This document shows positions 10,336 through 23,495 of a stretch of 64,000 bases of DNA, piece by piece; positions within the stretch are counted from its first letter, which is position 1, and the number at the start of each line of letters is the position of its first letter. Source of the stretch: Reticulitermes speratus (lineage: Eukaryota > Arthropoda > Insecta > Blattodea > Rhinotermitidae). The notes under the pieces were generated by a model. It did no database searches. It was given only the letters and a program-made list of their open reading frames with translations, and was not told where the DNA came from. A program made the position numbers and the translations under genes. Location of the stretch: positions 45,047,908 through 45,111,907 of the forward strand of contig JAJKFL010000003.1 in the NCBI GenBank assembly GCA_021186555.1. Reading direction: 5' to 3'.

Positions 10336-12545
10336 ACGAAGTTCTGACTACAAAACACTAGATCTACAGCACTTAATGTTGCAGGAGGAAGTGTGCCTAT
10401 TAGTAATAAATCTTAATATTTATTAACATTCCAAATATTATTTTAATGGTGGCAAATTTATTATGAATCAGTCATCAACTATATATTGTAATAGGATTAT
10501 AGACCTGTGTAAACCAAGGGACTTGGGTGCATATTTCTACCGCACATAGGAATCTTAGAAATTTAAAAAAAAACTCTTGCTTTGAGCTATGAAATGGAGA
10601 TTATCTGTAATAATAGATAGAATAAACTCTCCTTCCATCAATTAGCAACTCTTCCTTTCTGATCAGCTTCCCCCCCCCCCCTGCGGACGGCAAGATGGGA
10701 ATCGGCAGGTGGAGAAATTATTGGTATAAGAAAGCGAGCGTTTTAGCCAAAGTGGATAACCACCCCAGGGTTTGCGAATCGCAAGTAGAAACCGTAAATT
10801 TGTCGAAAGAATCATGTACAGGACTTAATTACCTAAAAGGATGTAAAGCATGTTGAACTGCTTGTACCTTCAGTCCTTTATGTAGAGAGGAAAGAGGAAC
10901 ATCGCGCCGAAATTCATGAAAATTTGAGTATAAAAGAGAAGCCATCGACTGACAGCCGGCCAAAAGTGGTGGCGTTTAGATTTACGCCACTCAACTTCGG
11001 TTTCTGAAATGTTTACAGAACAGTGATTTTAATGAACCTGTAATTACGTTAATAGTGTATTGTCACAAACTATAAATACAGGACTAATTATAGAAGAAAT
11101 CATCTTTTGGGACCTGTTTTTAAAATGGCAACAAATTAATAACTGAAGTGGTTCCTTTGATGTACACAAGCGGTAATGAATTCCTTGTGTAGTAGCGATG
11201 TTGAATCTTCGAATCATAATGTCAGTTTTTAGGCCTAGATCTTTTTGTGGGAGTGTAACATTATAACATACCTTGTTTTGTAAACATGATTCTCTTGAGG
11301 ATATCAACACTTTGACACCCTGCTGATTTGACTTCTTTTAATGAATTGCATATCCTGAAAACTGCGAAGTTGTTATATGACGACGACAGGTTTTGTAGTG
11401 GCTTAAAACAAGCTGCGTCCCTTTTTATCCATATCTTTCCTCATTTATTATCAATACTTAGGATTACTCGATTTTTAGACTTTTTCTGTCTCTGGAATTG
11501 AAAAAAGAAAGAAACCTGTCGGAAACTGGATCTGTGCCCTTTCTCAGGTGAAAGGGTGTAGAGACATCTATTCCGTTGGGTCCGAAAGATAGAGTTATTC
11601 TCAGTCACGTGGGTTTAGTGACAGACCTGTGGTAGGCATTGGGTTAGTGTAATGGATCCAACAATTAGGTTTCAGAATTTTTATTTTGTAGCTGATGATA
11701 GAAGCAGTGTCACTTTCGGAACGTCATGTTTTAATAAGAAAGTTATGATCTAAAAACTCAGATATGTGTCAGCTAATAACACATCTTGACCACAAACCTT
11801 TAGACTTATAGTGTAATTTTAGGTTAGACCTACACAATTATAATTTATGTTTAGTGTCGTTTCGAACACGTACGGGTATTTAACTCATTGCTTCTTCACG
11901 TAACCGCACCATGCGATAGGTGACTTTGATTGTTTCCGTATCTTAAGCTTCTGGTTTTGTGGGCTCCATCACATTGTCGCTCGGTAAAATATTTTATTCT
12001 TACTACTGAAAGCGCCCATTCTTTGCCCGGCTATTTCTTAAATAAACTCTGCTGAAATAATGAAATTTCGTCAGTCGTGTACAATATGTCTCTGTTCTTT
12101 GACCTCTTAACAGGCAAATGCGCGTCAGTGCACTTCAAGAACTGAAGACGTAAATTCTTCTTCTTTATTAAATTTAAAAACCAAAGGGGATGTGACATCA
12201 CGCATCTTTTTTGCTATTTACCTTCATTGCTTTGCATATGAGTCGGCTTATGCATTAAACTATTGACAAAATAAATATATAAACTACTTTCTATGAAAAT
12301 CCTGCATAGTCCTCTAGAAATGAGAGCAAAGATGGAGGAGAAATTGAGGAAGACAGTTGGAGAGACAAAATTTCTAACTCAGACATGGTCAGCCATCAAC
12401 TAATTATTAGTTTAGAAAGGCTTTCATATTCACGACTGAAATTCTTGGATTTAACTATCCACAAACAAAATTTGATTCGTAGGCTACGATAAATTTGCCA
12501 AATTTATGTTTCTCAGAGGGTTGTAATGGAATCGGCAGCAACAGC
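10336..12545. other. Intergenic, no gene recognised
   Basis: Contains a 12-base C run (10670-10681) and the decayed hammerhead-like motif at 11692-11724. Open frames are all below 90 codons with no recognisable domain. Confidence 0.5.
11692..11724 (+). repeat. Decayed hammerhead-like motif
   Basis: CTGATGA (11692-11698) is followed by a weak hairpin (AGAAG...CTTTC) and GGAACGT, where GAAACGT would be expected. The spacing and sequence resemble the motif on the minus strand at 52875-52906. The altered GAAA makes catalysis unlikely. Confidence 0.4.
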
Positions 12546-12772
12546 ATGAAGGTAAAGTAAAGTTCACCCTGTAACCTGCCATGAAGGCACAGAAGAGGGA
12601 GTAGAAGTAGAGCTCTACTCTTACTTTAACTTTGGTGCTATATGGGGGTACGTGGTCAACGCCACGCCCCGGCCGCATTACCTCCTGGAATAACCCAATA
12701 CCAATTGTATAGGAGACTGAATGGGCCCCAGGACAGGTCTATCTCCGGACCGTCCACCCCGTAGCCGCAACA
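12546..12772 (-). mobile_element. SINE family D copy
   Basis: Read on the minus strand, the copy runs from a GGCTACGGGGTGGACGGTCC head region (12755-12772 complement) through the GGTATTGGG.TTATTCCAGGAGGTAA block to the GAGTAGAGCTCTACTTC and GTGCCTTCATGGC 3' region. These match the intact family D copy at 61217-61491. The head upstream of 12772 is degraded and no duplication is visible. Confidence 0.85.
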
Positions 12773-14749
12773 TCATGACAACTGGCAAATGATAATGTTT
12801 TTGAAGACACGCCAATTATTGCTTTAACGACTTTTTGTTTTTGTAAGAGGGGTACTTGCTTCTTTGTTCTGTGACAACTAGGTAAGTCTGGACTTCTCAC
12901 CACTGGATTTCTCAAAACATAGTTAACAGAAATACTGTTTTTCAGAGTATAAATAATAATGTTTGTTAGCTGTCGAGTCAGACTGCAGACTACTTCACAA
13001 GAATAACGGCAGAACATTCAACTGAAGTCTTAGGGTAGTTTTCTTCAATCTCACAGAGCAACTCTTTACATCTTCATGAAACTGTGGACGACACTGCAGT
13101 GGGCACTAATGGCGTTTAGGAAGGTAGAGAAGATAATACCAAAATATAGCACAAGTCGAATGGTGTGGAAATTATTGAAACTTAAGGCAAGACTCTCACA
13201 AGACTTAATTTTTATTTTTATTATTTTTTTTTACTGTTTTATTAGGAATACGTTTTAGTCCGTCCGACTGTAAGGGCAGTAGGTCTGGTAAAACACAGTA
13301 GTATCATCATACCGTAAATCATGAAACTGCTCTAATTGGAATCTGCCTTCATGTTTCCCAGTTTTCCACCCATATTATTAATCCTAGTTTGATTTTTAAG
13401 GCGCTTTGAATTTAGTCTTTTCGGCATTCTTGTGCAATAACGCCACGGTTTGATGGACTGGTTTCTTGACATTACAAAGAACCTAACTGTATTCATCTTA
13501 AAGACAAATAACACAGTGGAAACCAGGTTGTCGGAAATGTCAGCAGTCTAGTTCATCAAAAGTTGTCATAATACAAAAATGAAAATCAGATCAAATCGTA
13601 ATTTCAGTCTCGTGCTGTATGCAAGACCTACACTTACCTACAGAACAAGAGATTTAATTAATTTCGGTGTTCTGAAATTTAACGATATGGAATGCTTTCC
13701 GAATGCTGTGTAGTCCGGTACACATGTCCTTAGACTTCAGGTAATCCTCCCGCAAACATCTTCAGAGTATTTTAATAAGCCCGAACGTCGCTACATATGT
13801 AACAGGCTGAACGCCATCACATCCCAGAAGGCAGTTTTCTTTAAATTACGAATCATTTCACCTTGCCGGGTAGAAATTTATATACGTTTTTCAGTGCAGA
13901 CAAAACTCGGACGCCATGCTCAAGAGTCTCTTCTTCTAGGCGAACACATAGAATACATCTTCATGAAGATGAACAGTGGTTTTATACTCTGGCCGTCTTA
14001 ACGATGAAAAAACTGTTATTCTTTACTTCTATTCTTAACTATTATTCTTATATATGGGCTAATTTTAGTGTCTATGTTTTCACTAATTTAGAATTTAAGT
14101 CGGCTGCTGAAAATGAATTACATTTGCACCTATAGTCCTTGTTTGATTTTTAGTTGTGTCAACTGAACTGGCCTGGTTTAGACATTTTTCAGGCGTAGAG
14201 ATGCCTGTAAATGATGAATCAAGCGAGCGTGGCCGATCTGAGGCTACCGTTTCGGCATTAAGGCAGGACTGACGAGTCATGACAAACCTCATTCACAACA
14301 GCAATTTCTGGGATAAGATCCGAAACTAGGATTCCCAAATACGAAGCTGAGTGCAAAACACTGCATTGCCATAGTGTGTAAGACACAGAAAATCTATGGT
14401 GTGTTCCTGTGTGATGGTTGGCTCCAGTTCAACAAGAATTTCAGATTAGTTAATCACGTATAGATATTGACTATAGAAGAGACAATGCCGAGGTTTATGC
14501 AAATGGTCCGGGCGTTTATCTTTGAATTTGTACAAATGTACACAAACCTACATTTGATCATGTGCAATCAAGGCAGACCGCCGATACAACAGAATAAACG
14601 ACGACCTTCTTGTTTAGTGAAGTTTCATCACACATTGAAGGTATTTAGCGTTTAAGTATAAAGAACGTCAACGTGTAACGGTTTGTCCTGTTTGGCACGT
14701 AACACGTTCTAATGGCGGCCGGGAGGCATCTCTAACAGGAGGTCTTCTT
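12773..14749. other. Intergenic, no gene recognised
   Basis: AT-rich, with short unsupported open frames of at most 92 codons and no recognisable transposon. Confidence 0.5.
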
Positions 14750-14862
14750 GAGATCTGCGCTCTTCTGGGATTTTATGCAAACTACCAATCTACGCTACCT
14801 AAAATCCCAGAAGAGCGCAGATCTCATTTACAACGCGGCGGAAGCCTGAGATCAAGCAAGGT
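14750..14862. repeat. Foldback repeat with 26-bp perfect arms
   Basis: Arms at 14750-14775 and 14800-14825 are exact reverse complements (26 bp) around a 24-bp spacer. The arm core (AGATCTGCGCTCTTCTGGGA) and the adjoining GCGGCGGAAGCCTGAGATCA (14836-14855) match the foldback repeat at 58535-58697 and the half copy at 17180-17262. It is non-coding. Confidence 0.85.
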
Positions 14863-17179
14863 GTCTTCCTGATTTTACTGAGCCCTGGAAGCAATATCCA
14901 AAAATAGGTTATTTGAATATAGGCCCTCCGCCCGTTTGAAACATGTCGCAAATGTGAACTGGAGCACAATTCAAGAAGAAACTGGACGTGAAAGTACTGA
15001 CATGTATGAAGAACAGCAACATTACGGTTATACGCCTGCATCTTGTTGAGTCCAAGAGCATTCAGCCACATATATTCTGATCGATTGTAATGTATATGCG
15101 GGCCTAATGAGACTAGTTATGTGGGCAGTACTAGGAAATGTTTAGAAGGCATTCTGTAGGATAGGACTTGGACCTCCAATGGGACATAGCGGTCTGTACG
15201 CTCGCAGTTTATAGAAGCCCCGAATCCTCTAGCAGAATTTTTTTTTTTTTTCGAAAGGGTCAGAATAGGCACAGACATTCAGTTTGGTGAAAATTTTAGG
15301 CTAATGTATTTTACACATAGAAATGTTCAAAAGTGATTATGTATGCAACAAATTGAAGTTTCTTGGACTTAAATTAAAAATTCTTACAAATTATATGAAA
15401 ATATCAGACAGGCAGTTTTATACAAGACAGACGTGTCAAATTTTTTTTTCCTCCACAATGTGTGCACGGCGCATCTTAATTATTCATTGACGTAATTTCG
15501 TATTATTGAATGAATATTATACAAGTGCCGAACAATCTTGACTGTCCTCCGTTAGGCTTTGTTAAATTATCAGATATAACTTCATTTATACTACTGTTTT
15601 CTTACTGTTGTTCTATTTGTTGATTTTTGTTTCCTTTGTTTATTTTTGCGTTTTTGTGTATTTGTATTGTTTTTGTGTTGTATTTGTGTTTTTGTGCTGG
15701 CTTTATAATTGCCCCTTGTGCTGTTGAGCCTGCACGTTAATAGACATCTATTTAATTAATAAAAATATCATTTACATACTCAAGTCTTTACTCCCTTCAA
15801 GAAGACAAAATTGGAGCCAATAATGAGTACAGTCGTGTGGCAGAAACAAAAATGTAGTTCTAAAGCTGCTTCAACCGGCTGCCCTTCTGAATCAAAGATT
15901 CTACCCATACTTCGCTAAAGATAACTAATAGCCTTTAGACAATTATTTCAAATAAAATTGTAAATATTCATGCCCCCATATTCAATGATATGCACACATG
16001 CTTTATAAGACAAGCAATTCCTAAGAAATGTGACGAATAACTATTGGAATCTCGTCCAAGTATAATTCATATTTAACTTACACTTTTCAAAATTAAATTT
16101 TTACGAGAGTGTTGATTGTAAATACACAAGTATTAAATTTAATCGAAATCTTCCCAGTAGTTTCGGCCCTAAAGCACGCAGTAAGATGGAGGTATCCTGA
16201 AACAAACACCCCGTTAGTTCGTGCATTTATTTTATTCACATCCTGCAATGAATGCCTAAAACTGTTTTGAGCTAACGGGATTATGAAGGCAATTCATTTC
16301 GTACATGTTAAAATGTGTCCACCGTGCACAAAGAAACTTTCTCTGCTCGCAGCCCCACTATCTCATTGGACAAGATAACTACTTGTGTATAATACTAATT
16401 CAGACGATACCTAATAGCTCGTTCAGGAATATTGTGGACACATTTACTAAACATAAAACCCAGCACTCTTATGCTTTTGTCTGAGATAATACTTTTAATG
16501 AATTATTTGTAATGATTTCAAAAAAAGCTGAACGTTAGTTTTCTCCAGTATTTTAGAGATGGTAGCGCCGAATAAGTCTCTGTAAGATTTGGAACATATG
16601 GGCAAGACAATATACAAAGGGAGAATAATTAAATGGAAAAATAAATATCCTGTACTTGGACTTGACAGAATTGGAGTTATTTGGTCAAACAGGAAAGCAA
16701 CGGCAAAATATTTATTTTAAAATCAGCCTTGTGTGTCTATTAAATTGGCTAAAATAGGACTGTCCTACAAATGCGAAGAATCGTGACGTATTATCCCCAA
16801 ATTATTTATTGACTTTGTCCTGACCAATTAGTCGGTTTGGCAGTTAAATTTCGGCGTGATTTATATACATGCTATATATTTATTTATTTTTGTCTGCCTA
16901 TTTCCTTGCATTTGATGTGATATAGAAACCATGGTAGGGCTATGACGACATAACTGACTGGATGCTCATGATCTTCCCACAAAGCACCGTTTTGTGTGCA
17001 GTGAGGAATGCTTAAAATTGCTGATTTTAAATGTCTATAGCTTTCTGTTAACTTTCTTCTACCACGAACGTAAGTAAGGCATAGAGCCAGGTTTTGCCTG
17101 CTGCTGCAATAGATTAACAGAAGCTTAATTAAATTTTATGCTACAGACGTAACACATGTTGTCTGCTACAGATATTAAT
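14863..17179. other. Intergenic, no gene recognised
   Basis: AT-rich, with a 13-base T run near 15238-15251. Only short open frames and no element that I recognise. Confidence 0.5.
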
Positions 17180-17262
17180 CTTGATTTCAGGCTTCCGCCG
17201 CGATGTTGATGAAATCTGTTGGTCTTCTGGGTTATTACACGGCGTCGTGTGGTAATTAAAGA
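17180..17262 (+). repeat. Half copy of the GCTTCCGCCGCGATG foldback repeat
   Basis: TTGATTTCAGGCTTCCGCCG through CGGCGTCGTGTGGTAATT matches the left arm and left flank of the element at 58535-58697 with a few substitutions. The inverted right half is absent. Confidence 0.8.
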
Positions 17263-18514
17263 CTATGCACTTATGAAACAGCAGTTTGTTGTAACCAACC
17301 GATACACAGTGTTACAGGAGACAGAAAAACATGACCGATCCTCAACAGACTAATACTTAAGCATGTTATGTTTGTAAGAAAATATAAGGGATAGCAATAT
17401 TTCTGTGGATACAACATTTTGACAGAACGTGTGTTTGTAACCCAACTGTCTAATAATGCTGGAATCTCAGTTTGACGAATTGTGTGCGTTACGACAAACT
17501 GTCGTTTCGTGAGCGTATAGTTTGTTGTGCAGTTGAACTTAAATGTAACAGACAATAGTGCCTAATATTAATATAGTGTTTACTTCAGTCCTTCCAAAAG
17601 ACTGCGATTTGTGTTAAGAAAGTTGTATTTTTATACCAACATTTCCCGCAAATCAGACATATTGTCATTAAATTATTTTGTTCCCTTGGAAGTGCTTCTT
17701 CTGTATATAGCTTAATTATTTCCTGTTCTCAGCCAAGACTGTACGGTGTAGAATTGATAGTCTGTAGAGGTGATGCAACCAAATTGATAAGAGAGTGAGA
17801 ATTCCGTCGAACCTACCGGAGATAAAAGCGTCTTTTATCATAATGAGCTTCCCTTGAGAAAAAGGTGTTTCAGATTCACTCCACAGAAGAGATCGACATC
17901 GCCCTTACACCAGAAATTAAATGTCTGCTTGCACTCCTTGTGCCTCTGATAACCAGCCGCCAGCATTTTTTCAGTCTAATGCACAGTGACGCGATTTCTT
18001 CTTCATGTGTAGTATCGACCGCTTCATGACCGCACTCTTAATAAAATGAATTCCGTTGAACATAAGGTTATTCAACTCATGTACGCATTATTAATTATTG
18101 TCTGTTGATTAACTCATGGCTTTTCCTTCTATCGCGCAGTTGTGTATATTTTAATGCTTACAGTGATCTCTTCTGAACGTGTTGGAGACAGAGGCATGAG
18201 TGTTCTATTTAATGACGCTGTCAATTGCTTAGATCATATAGCGTCAATGGTAGATGCATGAAATATGAGCATTGAGCATTGGTGGAATGGAGGACGCCAA
18301 TACTAAGTTTAATTTTTTCTTATCTGATGTTAGTTTTCATTTAAATTGCGAATTTTAGCAGCACTCTTTCGTCAAAGTACTTCAAATTTCAGTTCAGAAA
18401 TGTTCGGTGTTTGTGACCCGGTGTGAACAGCTGGAGATTCATCAGTGGCTAGAGGATGCTGTCTGATCAAACAGCCAATAGAATGAAATCGGAACAGACC
18501 TGAATGATCTAATT
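17263..18514. other. Intergenic, no gene recognised
   Basis: A 94-codon minus frame (17271-17555) has no recognisable features. Nothing else is identified. Confidence 0.5.
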
Positions 18515-18610
18515 CATGATGATGATTATGATTATGACGACGAGGATGATGACGACGACGACGAGGATGATGACGACGAAGATGATGATGATGACGACTA
18601 CGACGACGAT
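18515..18610. repeat. GAT/GAC trinucleotide microsatellite
   Basis: About 95 bp of interrupted GAT, GAC and GAG triplets. It generates a spurious His/Arg-rich open frame on the minus strand. Confidence 0.95.
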
Positions 18611-18781
18611 AAATTGCGTATAATTGTTTGTTTGTTAAATGGCTTCTGGTGGAACGAAGAGGGGTAGCAGGCATTGTCGTAATTTTAATATTGGACATCC
18701 CCATTGGTATGTACTTGCAAAAGTATATTTACTCTTTTCAGTAGTACAGTCAAAACCAACACACACACTTGCAACTTGTGA

Positions 18782-18824
18782 TCAGGCTACCGGTTTCAGC
18801 TAAAAGGCCCGTCATCAGGCCTAA
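18782..18824 (-). ncRNA. Hammerhead-ribozyme-like motif
   Basis: On the minus strand stem I is TTAGGC pairing with GCCTGA (complements at 18819-18824 and 18782-18787; 6 bp including one G-U). The core is CTGATGA (complement 18812-18818). GAA precedes palindromic stem III ACCGGT (18789-18794), and the cleavage-site nucleotide is A (18788). This matches the type I layout with a short self-complementary stem III known from Penelope-like elements. Stem II is weak, with about three pairs including a G-U after two unpaired bases. No partner arm is found nearby. Confidence 0.65.
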
Positions 18825-20894
18825 GACAGAAAACTATGAAAATCAAACTCTGTACTTGTACTTTTGGCATTGTCGTAGCTGTCCTGACAGGTTTTTGTGG
18901 TCTTCCTAAGTCTTTCCAGGTAAATGCCTGGCAACTACCTCAAAAGAAGCAACAGCCTCTTCCATGTCAAGCCCAAATTATTGTGCACTAATAAGCTTAC
19001 CGCTCGACACTGTATTCTGAGCTGTTAACAGCAAAAGAAACCAAAGTAAATAAATTGATAAAATAAATGAATAAATAAATAATAGCAAGCATTGTTGCAA
19101 GATCTTTCGACGTAAAGTACACGAGCAGCAGTCAGTATCTGGCATGACACCAACGTAATTAGGCCTACCCTTTAGTCTAGACTGGCAGTATGTAGCCCAG
19201 CTAATTTAAAATACATGCTTTCACGAACAAAAAAGAAACATATCAGTAGGAATACCAAAGGAACTTTAAAATGCTTTCCTAAGTAAACTGTTGTCTAAAT
19301 TTAAAAAGACTGTTTCAAACGTGTCATATTAGTTATTTGGGTTGCACTTGGATAGTTTAGCAATAAATTCCTAGACAGAGGAATGATATTCCACGTGCGA
19401 CAATTTAACATTCGCAAACTTTCTCACCGAATCGATGGGGCAATCAGATAAACTGTCTACAGAGCCCCGTAGGCATATGTTTATTCAGTTCGTAATGTAA
19501 AGCCTGTATTCACTTCCGTGGTAGGTGTGAATTTCATCGTGGATAGGAAGGGACCCCAAGAATTTTTTTTTTTAAATTTTCAACTTGCCCCGACGTCTAA
19601 TTCCAGACATATTCTGCATAACGTACTCAGTGTCTGTTGCTACTTTTCACGCCTTTTCTTACCATATCTGAAATTTCTTTCTTTCATTAATCTCCACGGG
19701 AAATGACCAGTGAAGTGCCTGCATTCGAAAATGTGAACTTTCTTTTATTTGACATAATATTTAAACCCAGTACTTTTCCAGTACACATTTAAGTTAATAG
19801 TAGGCATAGGTAAAGTGCGTTTCGTGATTTTATTCGTCATTTCGTTACTTGTCCTTTTCCTACATGACTTAGAATTATTTTAGTATAAACATCAGTAATA
19901 AAAAGCACGCAGTCCTTTTCCCAGGAAGTTTGTTTCTGGAGTAACAGAAGTCAGCAAAACGTTAACATTTCCGTAATCTTAGAAGTGTGAACATTACGGT
20001 AAATCCCACAGGGACAGTTCATATTGGATTTTGTGTCCGGTAGAAGCGTATGGCTGCCTAAATAATAAAGGCAAGAACAAGATGCATTAGCTTACATGCA
20101 CATACATATAAACCAAGGGTTCACAGATTTGTCAGAAATTTTAAAGCCACCTCAAAATTGTGTGCGCCAGGAGGATAACAAGAGGCAAATGCCATACTGA
20201 CGGCCCACAAATACTGGGCGCCACCGTACAAAGTTTGTCGCCACGGCAACCTGGCATCCAGGATTTGCGCATTTCTGATACATTATCACACTTACACAAA
20301 CATGCACGCACGCACGGTTGCGGTTTTGATTGTGTTGGGTACCCAATTTTGTACATTAAACCTATTTTTGTTTTCGACAATACCGTTTGATAAGGACGAG
20401 TATCACTTTCACCTAAACTAGAGATTATAGTGGCTTTGAAGCAGAAAAGGTATTGTTCGTTGAAGGGTGGATCGACCTAAAATAATTCGGCCGATGTTTT
20501 ACAGAAATCAGTTACGTCTGTGTTATATGGATGGACTTACATGGCCGTTCCATTATGCGCAAAATTTATGCCCTTTGTACAAAGGTGCATAAATGCATGG
20601 GAACACTGAAATCAATCACTTCCTATCCTCAATACGTCAGAAAAATGTAAACTATATTTACCAAATTTGGAACTCATTTGATGAAACCAAACATAAGCTT
20701 ACGACTATTAAGGGTTAATTAACTGGTAGTCCGTTTCTGATTCAGGTCAGCAAATTCCAAGCAACGTTATACTGCAGTGGTAGGATTTTTATTTTGCCAC
20801 GCCTGTGTGAATTACATTTTACGAGTAGTGGTTTTATAATTTATCCTATTTTTTAATTCTTTTTCATATTCTTTTAGCAACAGTTACTAACACG
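18825..20894. other. Intergenic, no gene recognised
   Basis: A short AAT/AAATA-rich run lies at 19049-19083. Open frames of at most 79 codons overlap one another at 20141-20390 on both strands without recognisable domains. Confidence 0.5.
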
Positions 20895-21095
20895 GAAGTG
20901 TTGGTAGGTAAAATCAGAGTCCATCGAAGTCGCGAGTTGGAGCCCAGACGTGGGACTTTTGCTGGGCAAGGTGGCACTGGGACAGGTTTTCCTCTGAGTA
21001 CTTCGATTTCCGCCGTTAGTGTCACTCCACCGATGCTCCATCCATTTAATTTATGTCACAGACGCTATACAAAGTTACAGCGTCGTTAAATAAAA
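20895..21095 (+). mobile_element. SINE family C, diverged copy
   Basis: GGTGGCACTGGGACAGGTTT and CCTCTGAGTACTTCGATTTC, followed by TCACTCCACCGATGCTCC, match the body of the copy at 38197-38491. The tRNA-like head is degraded. The 3' end differs from the 38 kb copy, with CAGCGTCGTTAAATAAA at 21080-21095. Confidence 0.8.
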
Positions 21096-21464
21096 GACTT
21101 CTGTCTTGTCACTTCTCATATTTAAGAGGTACTATTTAAAATATAGTCCCGGAGACCAGCTATTCTTATTCAGATTTTACGTTTCGTTTTTCATCAGTTC
21201 TTTCTGCCAAATCGCAGAATAGTTCTTTAAATTCTACTAAGACCTTTTCCTGTCACATCCCTTCCACATTCACTTATCACCCCATCACTTTGTGCTACAA
21301 AATGCCAGTATTTGAAATTGTGCTTAAATTAAACAAAAATGTCGATGCATGATGTGAAGCACGTGAGGATGTTTTAGATGGATTTTCGAAACATACGCTT
21401 TACCAATCGTGCAAAACCAGACCAAAGATATAAATGAAGCCGACTCAAACCCGTCTGTAAAATA

Positions 21465-21714
21465 AAAGTGAATCTGTCCCTGTCCCCGCCATGAGGGCGT
21501 ATGTTGAGAGTAAACGTATAGCTCCACTCATTCATAACCTCGGCGCTCCGTGGTCTCGCCTGCTTGACGTCTGAGTAGAACCCCCGATACTGGGTGGGCC
21601 ACAAAACGGGTCTGGGGGATTAGGAGAAGAGAAAAATCTCTTTCCGCTGCTGCAATTCGAACCCCGGATCTTACAGCCTTTAGCGTGATTACAGTACCGG
21701 CTACGCTGTCCTGG
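21465..21714 (-). mobile_element. SINE family D, diverged copy
   Basis: On the minus strand a head with a B-box (GGGGTTCGAATTGCAGC, complement near 21651-21667) and A-box region is followed by the GTGGCCCACCCAGTATCG block and a 3' region matching CCTCATGGCGGGGACAGG. It resembles 61217-61491. The GGGGGTAAAG central block is largely lost in this copy. Confidence 0.75.
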
Positions 21715-22200
21715 TTTTTCTCAGAACTGTTTGGAAAATTTAAAAGCTACGATGACGTGCCGACAACTTGAGCCTTTTTCTTAAACTTTGATTTTAATGA
21801 AAACTAAATGACGTAACCTGGAAGTTCATGACCACAATTTCAACGGCTGAATATAAAAATCTACCACAAAATGGAAAAAAATATTTCATCAGTTATGTAG
21901 GCAGACAGGGATTCAAACCCTCCGGCATATGGGCTTGAGGGCACGAACCCTGAGGGCATGTGTCGCTGGAGTAGGAACATACTGCATGGGAGCAGAGTTT
22001 GTCTTTGTTATAAAAACATTACAATCGATACTTTTAGTAGTAAAAGGCAGGTGGCGAGGTAACAGAATATTATACAACAATACTTGAACAATCAAATGCA
22101 GCTGTCGCTACTGTATTTGACAGTGCCATTACTATTCTGACTACCTGGCTAACGCCATGCAACAGGGTTCTCCTTTAGAAGCTGTAAGTTTATTATATAC

Positions 22201-22445
22201 TCAAGAAATTACCCGCGTTTGGTAGAACCTAAAAGTTTATTAGCGTGTTCACAAGAGCCCTTGTCCCTATCCTGAGCCACATGAACCCATTCAACACCCC
22301 GAATTAAATTCCCTTAAGATACATTTTACTATCGTATACTAAGTCATCAAAGTGGTCTCTTGCCTTCAGTTCCCCTCCAAAACAGTGCGCTGTTTCCTCT
22401 TCTGTCCCATACAAGCCACATGCTCTGCCACTCTCATCCTCTTCG
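22201..22445 (-). pseudogene. Decayed non-LTR retrotransposon 3' end (LINE type 2)
   Basis: Minus-strand translation, read through stops and frameshifts, gives KRMRVAEHVACMG, then a region equivalent to LAQDRDRWRALVNT (seen as WLRIGTRALVNTLINF), then NAGNFLS. This order matches the extreme C-terminus of insect LINE endonuclease/reverse-transcriptase proteins (WAGHVARMG ... RRRWEDN ... WI.LAQDR..WRA.V). The relic at 35032-35290 belongs to the same class. Several stops make it clearly non-functional. Confidence 0.75.
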
Positions 22446-23394
22446 GTTTGACTAATCTAATAATATTTGGTGAGGAATATAAAATGTGAAATTCCTCTTT
22501 GTGCAGTTTTACGTAATTCATTGCTTTAGTAATTGAAAATATAGTGGAAATTTGAAAGACATTTTAAGGTAACCAACTTAAAGATGCAGAAATTCTTTGC
22601 TTCAGGGTTACCACTTAATTTTCTTATGTATTATACAGTTTGTATATAACGTGCTCTGTGGTCATGGTACAGATGACATGTATTGTGATTAAAGATGAGA
22701 ATTCCCTGGTGTTTCAGGAAAACAGTGAAAGAAGGTTTTTCTTCCATTTGCAGAAACACTACACAACCATATAAATTATACTTTTGCTCTCAATAAATTC
22801 TGTAAACGAATAGCATAATGGAATGGACGGGTTTACTACTTTTACTGAACTCCTATTACAGTTTTGAATTCATGAAAAAATATTAGTAATTTTACCAAAC
22901 ATCATGAATCTTGAATGACTATGAAACCGTACAATGTAAAATTCAGCCTATGAAACAGGCGAATCAGGACTCTGTCCTGTTCTGAAATATACATCGAGCC
23001 CTGTTGACAGAGTTCTCTGCGTTGGAACACACGTGGTCTATATACCACAGCACAGAAAATGTGTAAGAACTTTGACGCTCAGAAGTTAATGTTAGGATGC
23101 AGTTAGTTAAGCTTAGAGTAAAGTTAGTTAAATTAGTGTAAAAGTAATGTAAGCTAACGTCAAGATCATTTTCGTACTGACCCATTCAAGAAAATACTTG
23201 GGTATTTTTATGTATCCTATTAATAGTGATTAACCTAATAAGCTGTAAGGCAGAGCTTAGGCCAGAGTTGTCTTGTTGTTATATTTTTTATCTTTTTTTT
23301 CGTTGTTGTTGCTGCTGTTGTATAGAATTCAAAGATCACACGCATGTCACAGATGAGGTAAAATTGTCCCTCTGCTGAATTAAGCACCATGTTA
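22446..23394. other. Intergenic, no gene recognised
   Basis: AT-rich. A run of imperfect GTTAGTTAA-type repeats occupies about 23090-23160. No supported coding sequence. Confidence 0.5.
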
Positions 23395-23495
23395 CAGAGA
23401 CTTATGGGGCTGTGAGTGTATAGACCCATGAATTTTTAACCTCCGCACTATATGGAGGTGAACGGTCGACTTCACACTCCTCCAAATCAAATTAA
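23395..23495 (-). mobile_element. SINE family D fragment
   Basis: TTTTAACCTCCGCACTATAT then GGAGGTGAACGG and CTTCACACTCCTCC match the 3' half of family D (compare 47930-47990). It is truncated on both sides. Confidence 0.6.

Noticed and set aside
18372-18704. 110-codon His/Arg-rich minus frame
   Set aside because: It is created by the GAT/GAC microsatellite at 18515-18610.
20141-20390. Overlapping frames of 64-79 codons on both strands
   Set aside because: No domain, no codon bias distinguishable by eye and mutual overlap; treated as chance.
21181-21197. CTGATGA-AAAAC-GAAAC on the minus strand as a hammerhead
   Set aside because: The core words are present, but the five bases between them cannot form stem II, so this is coincidence.
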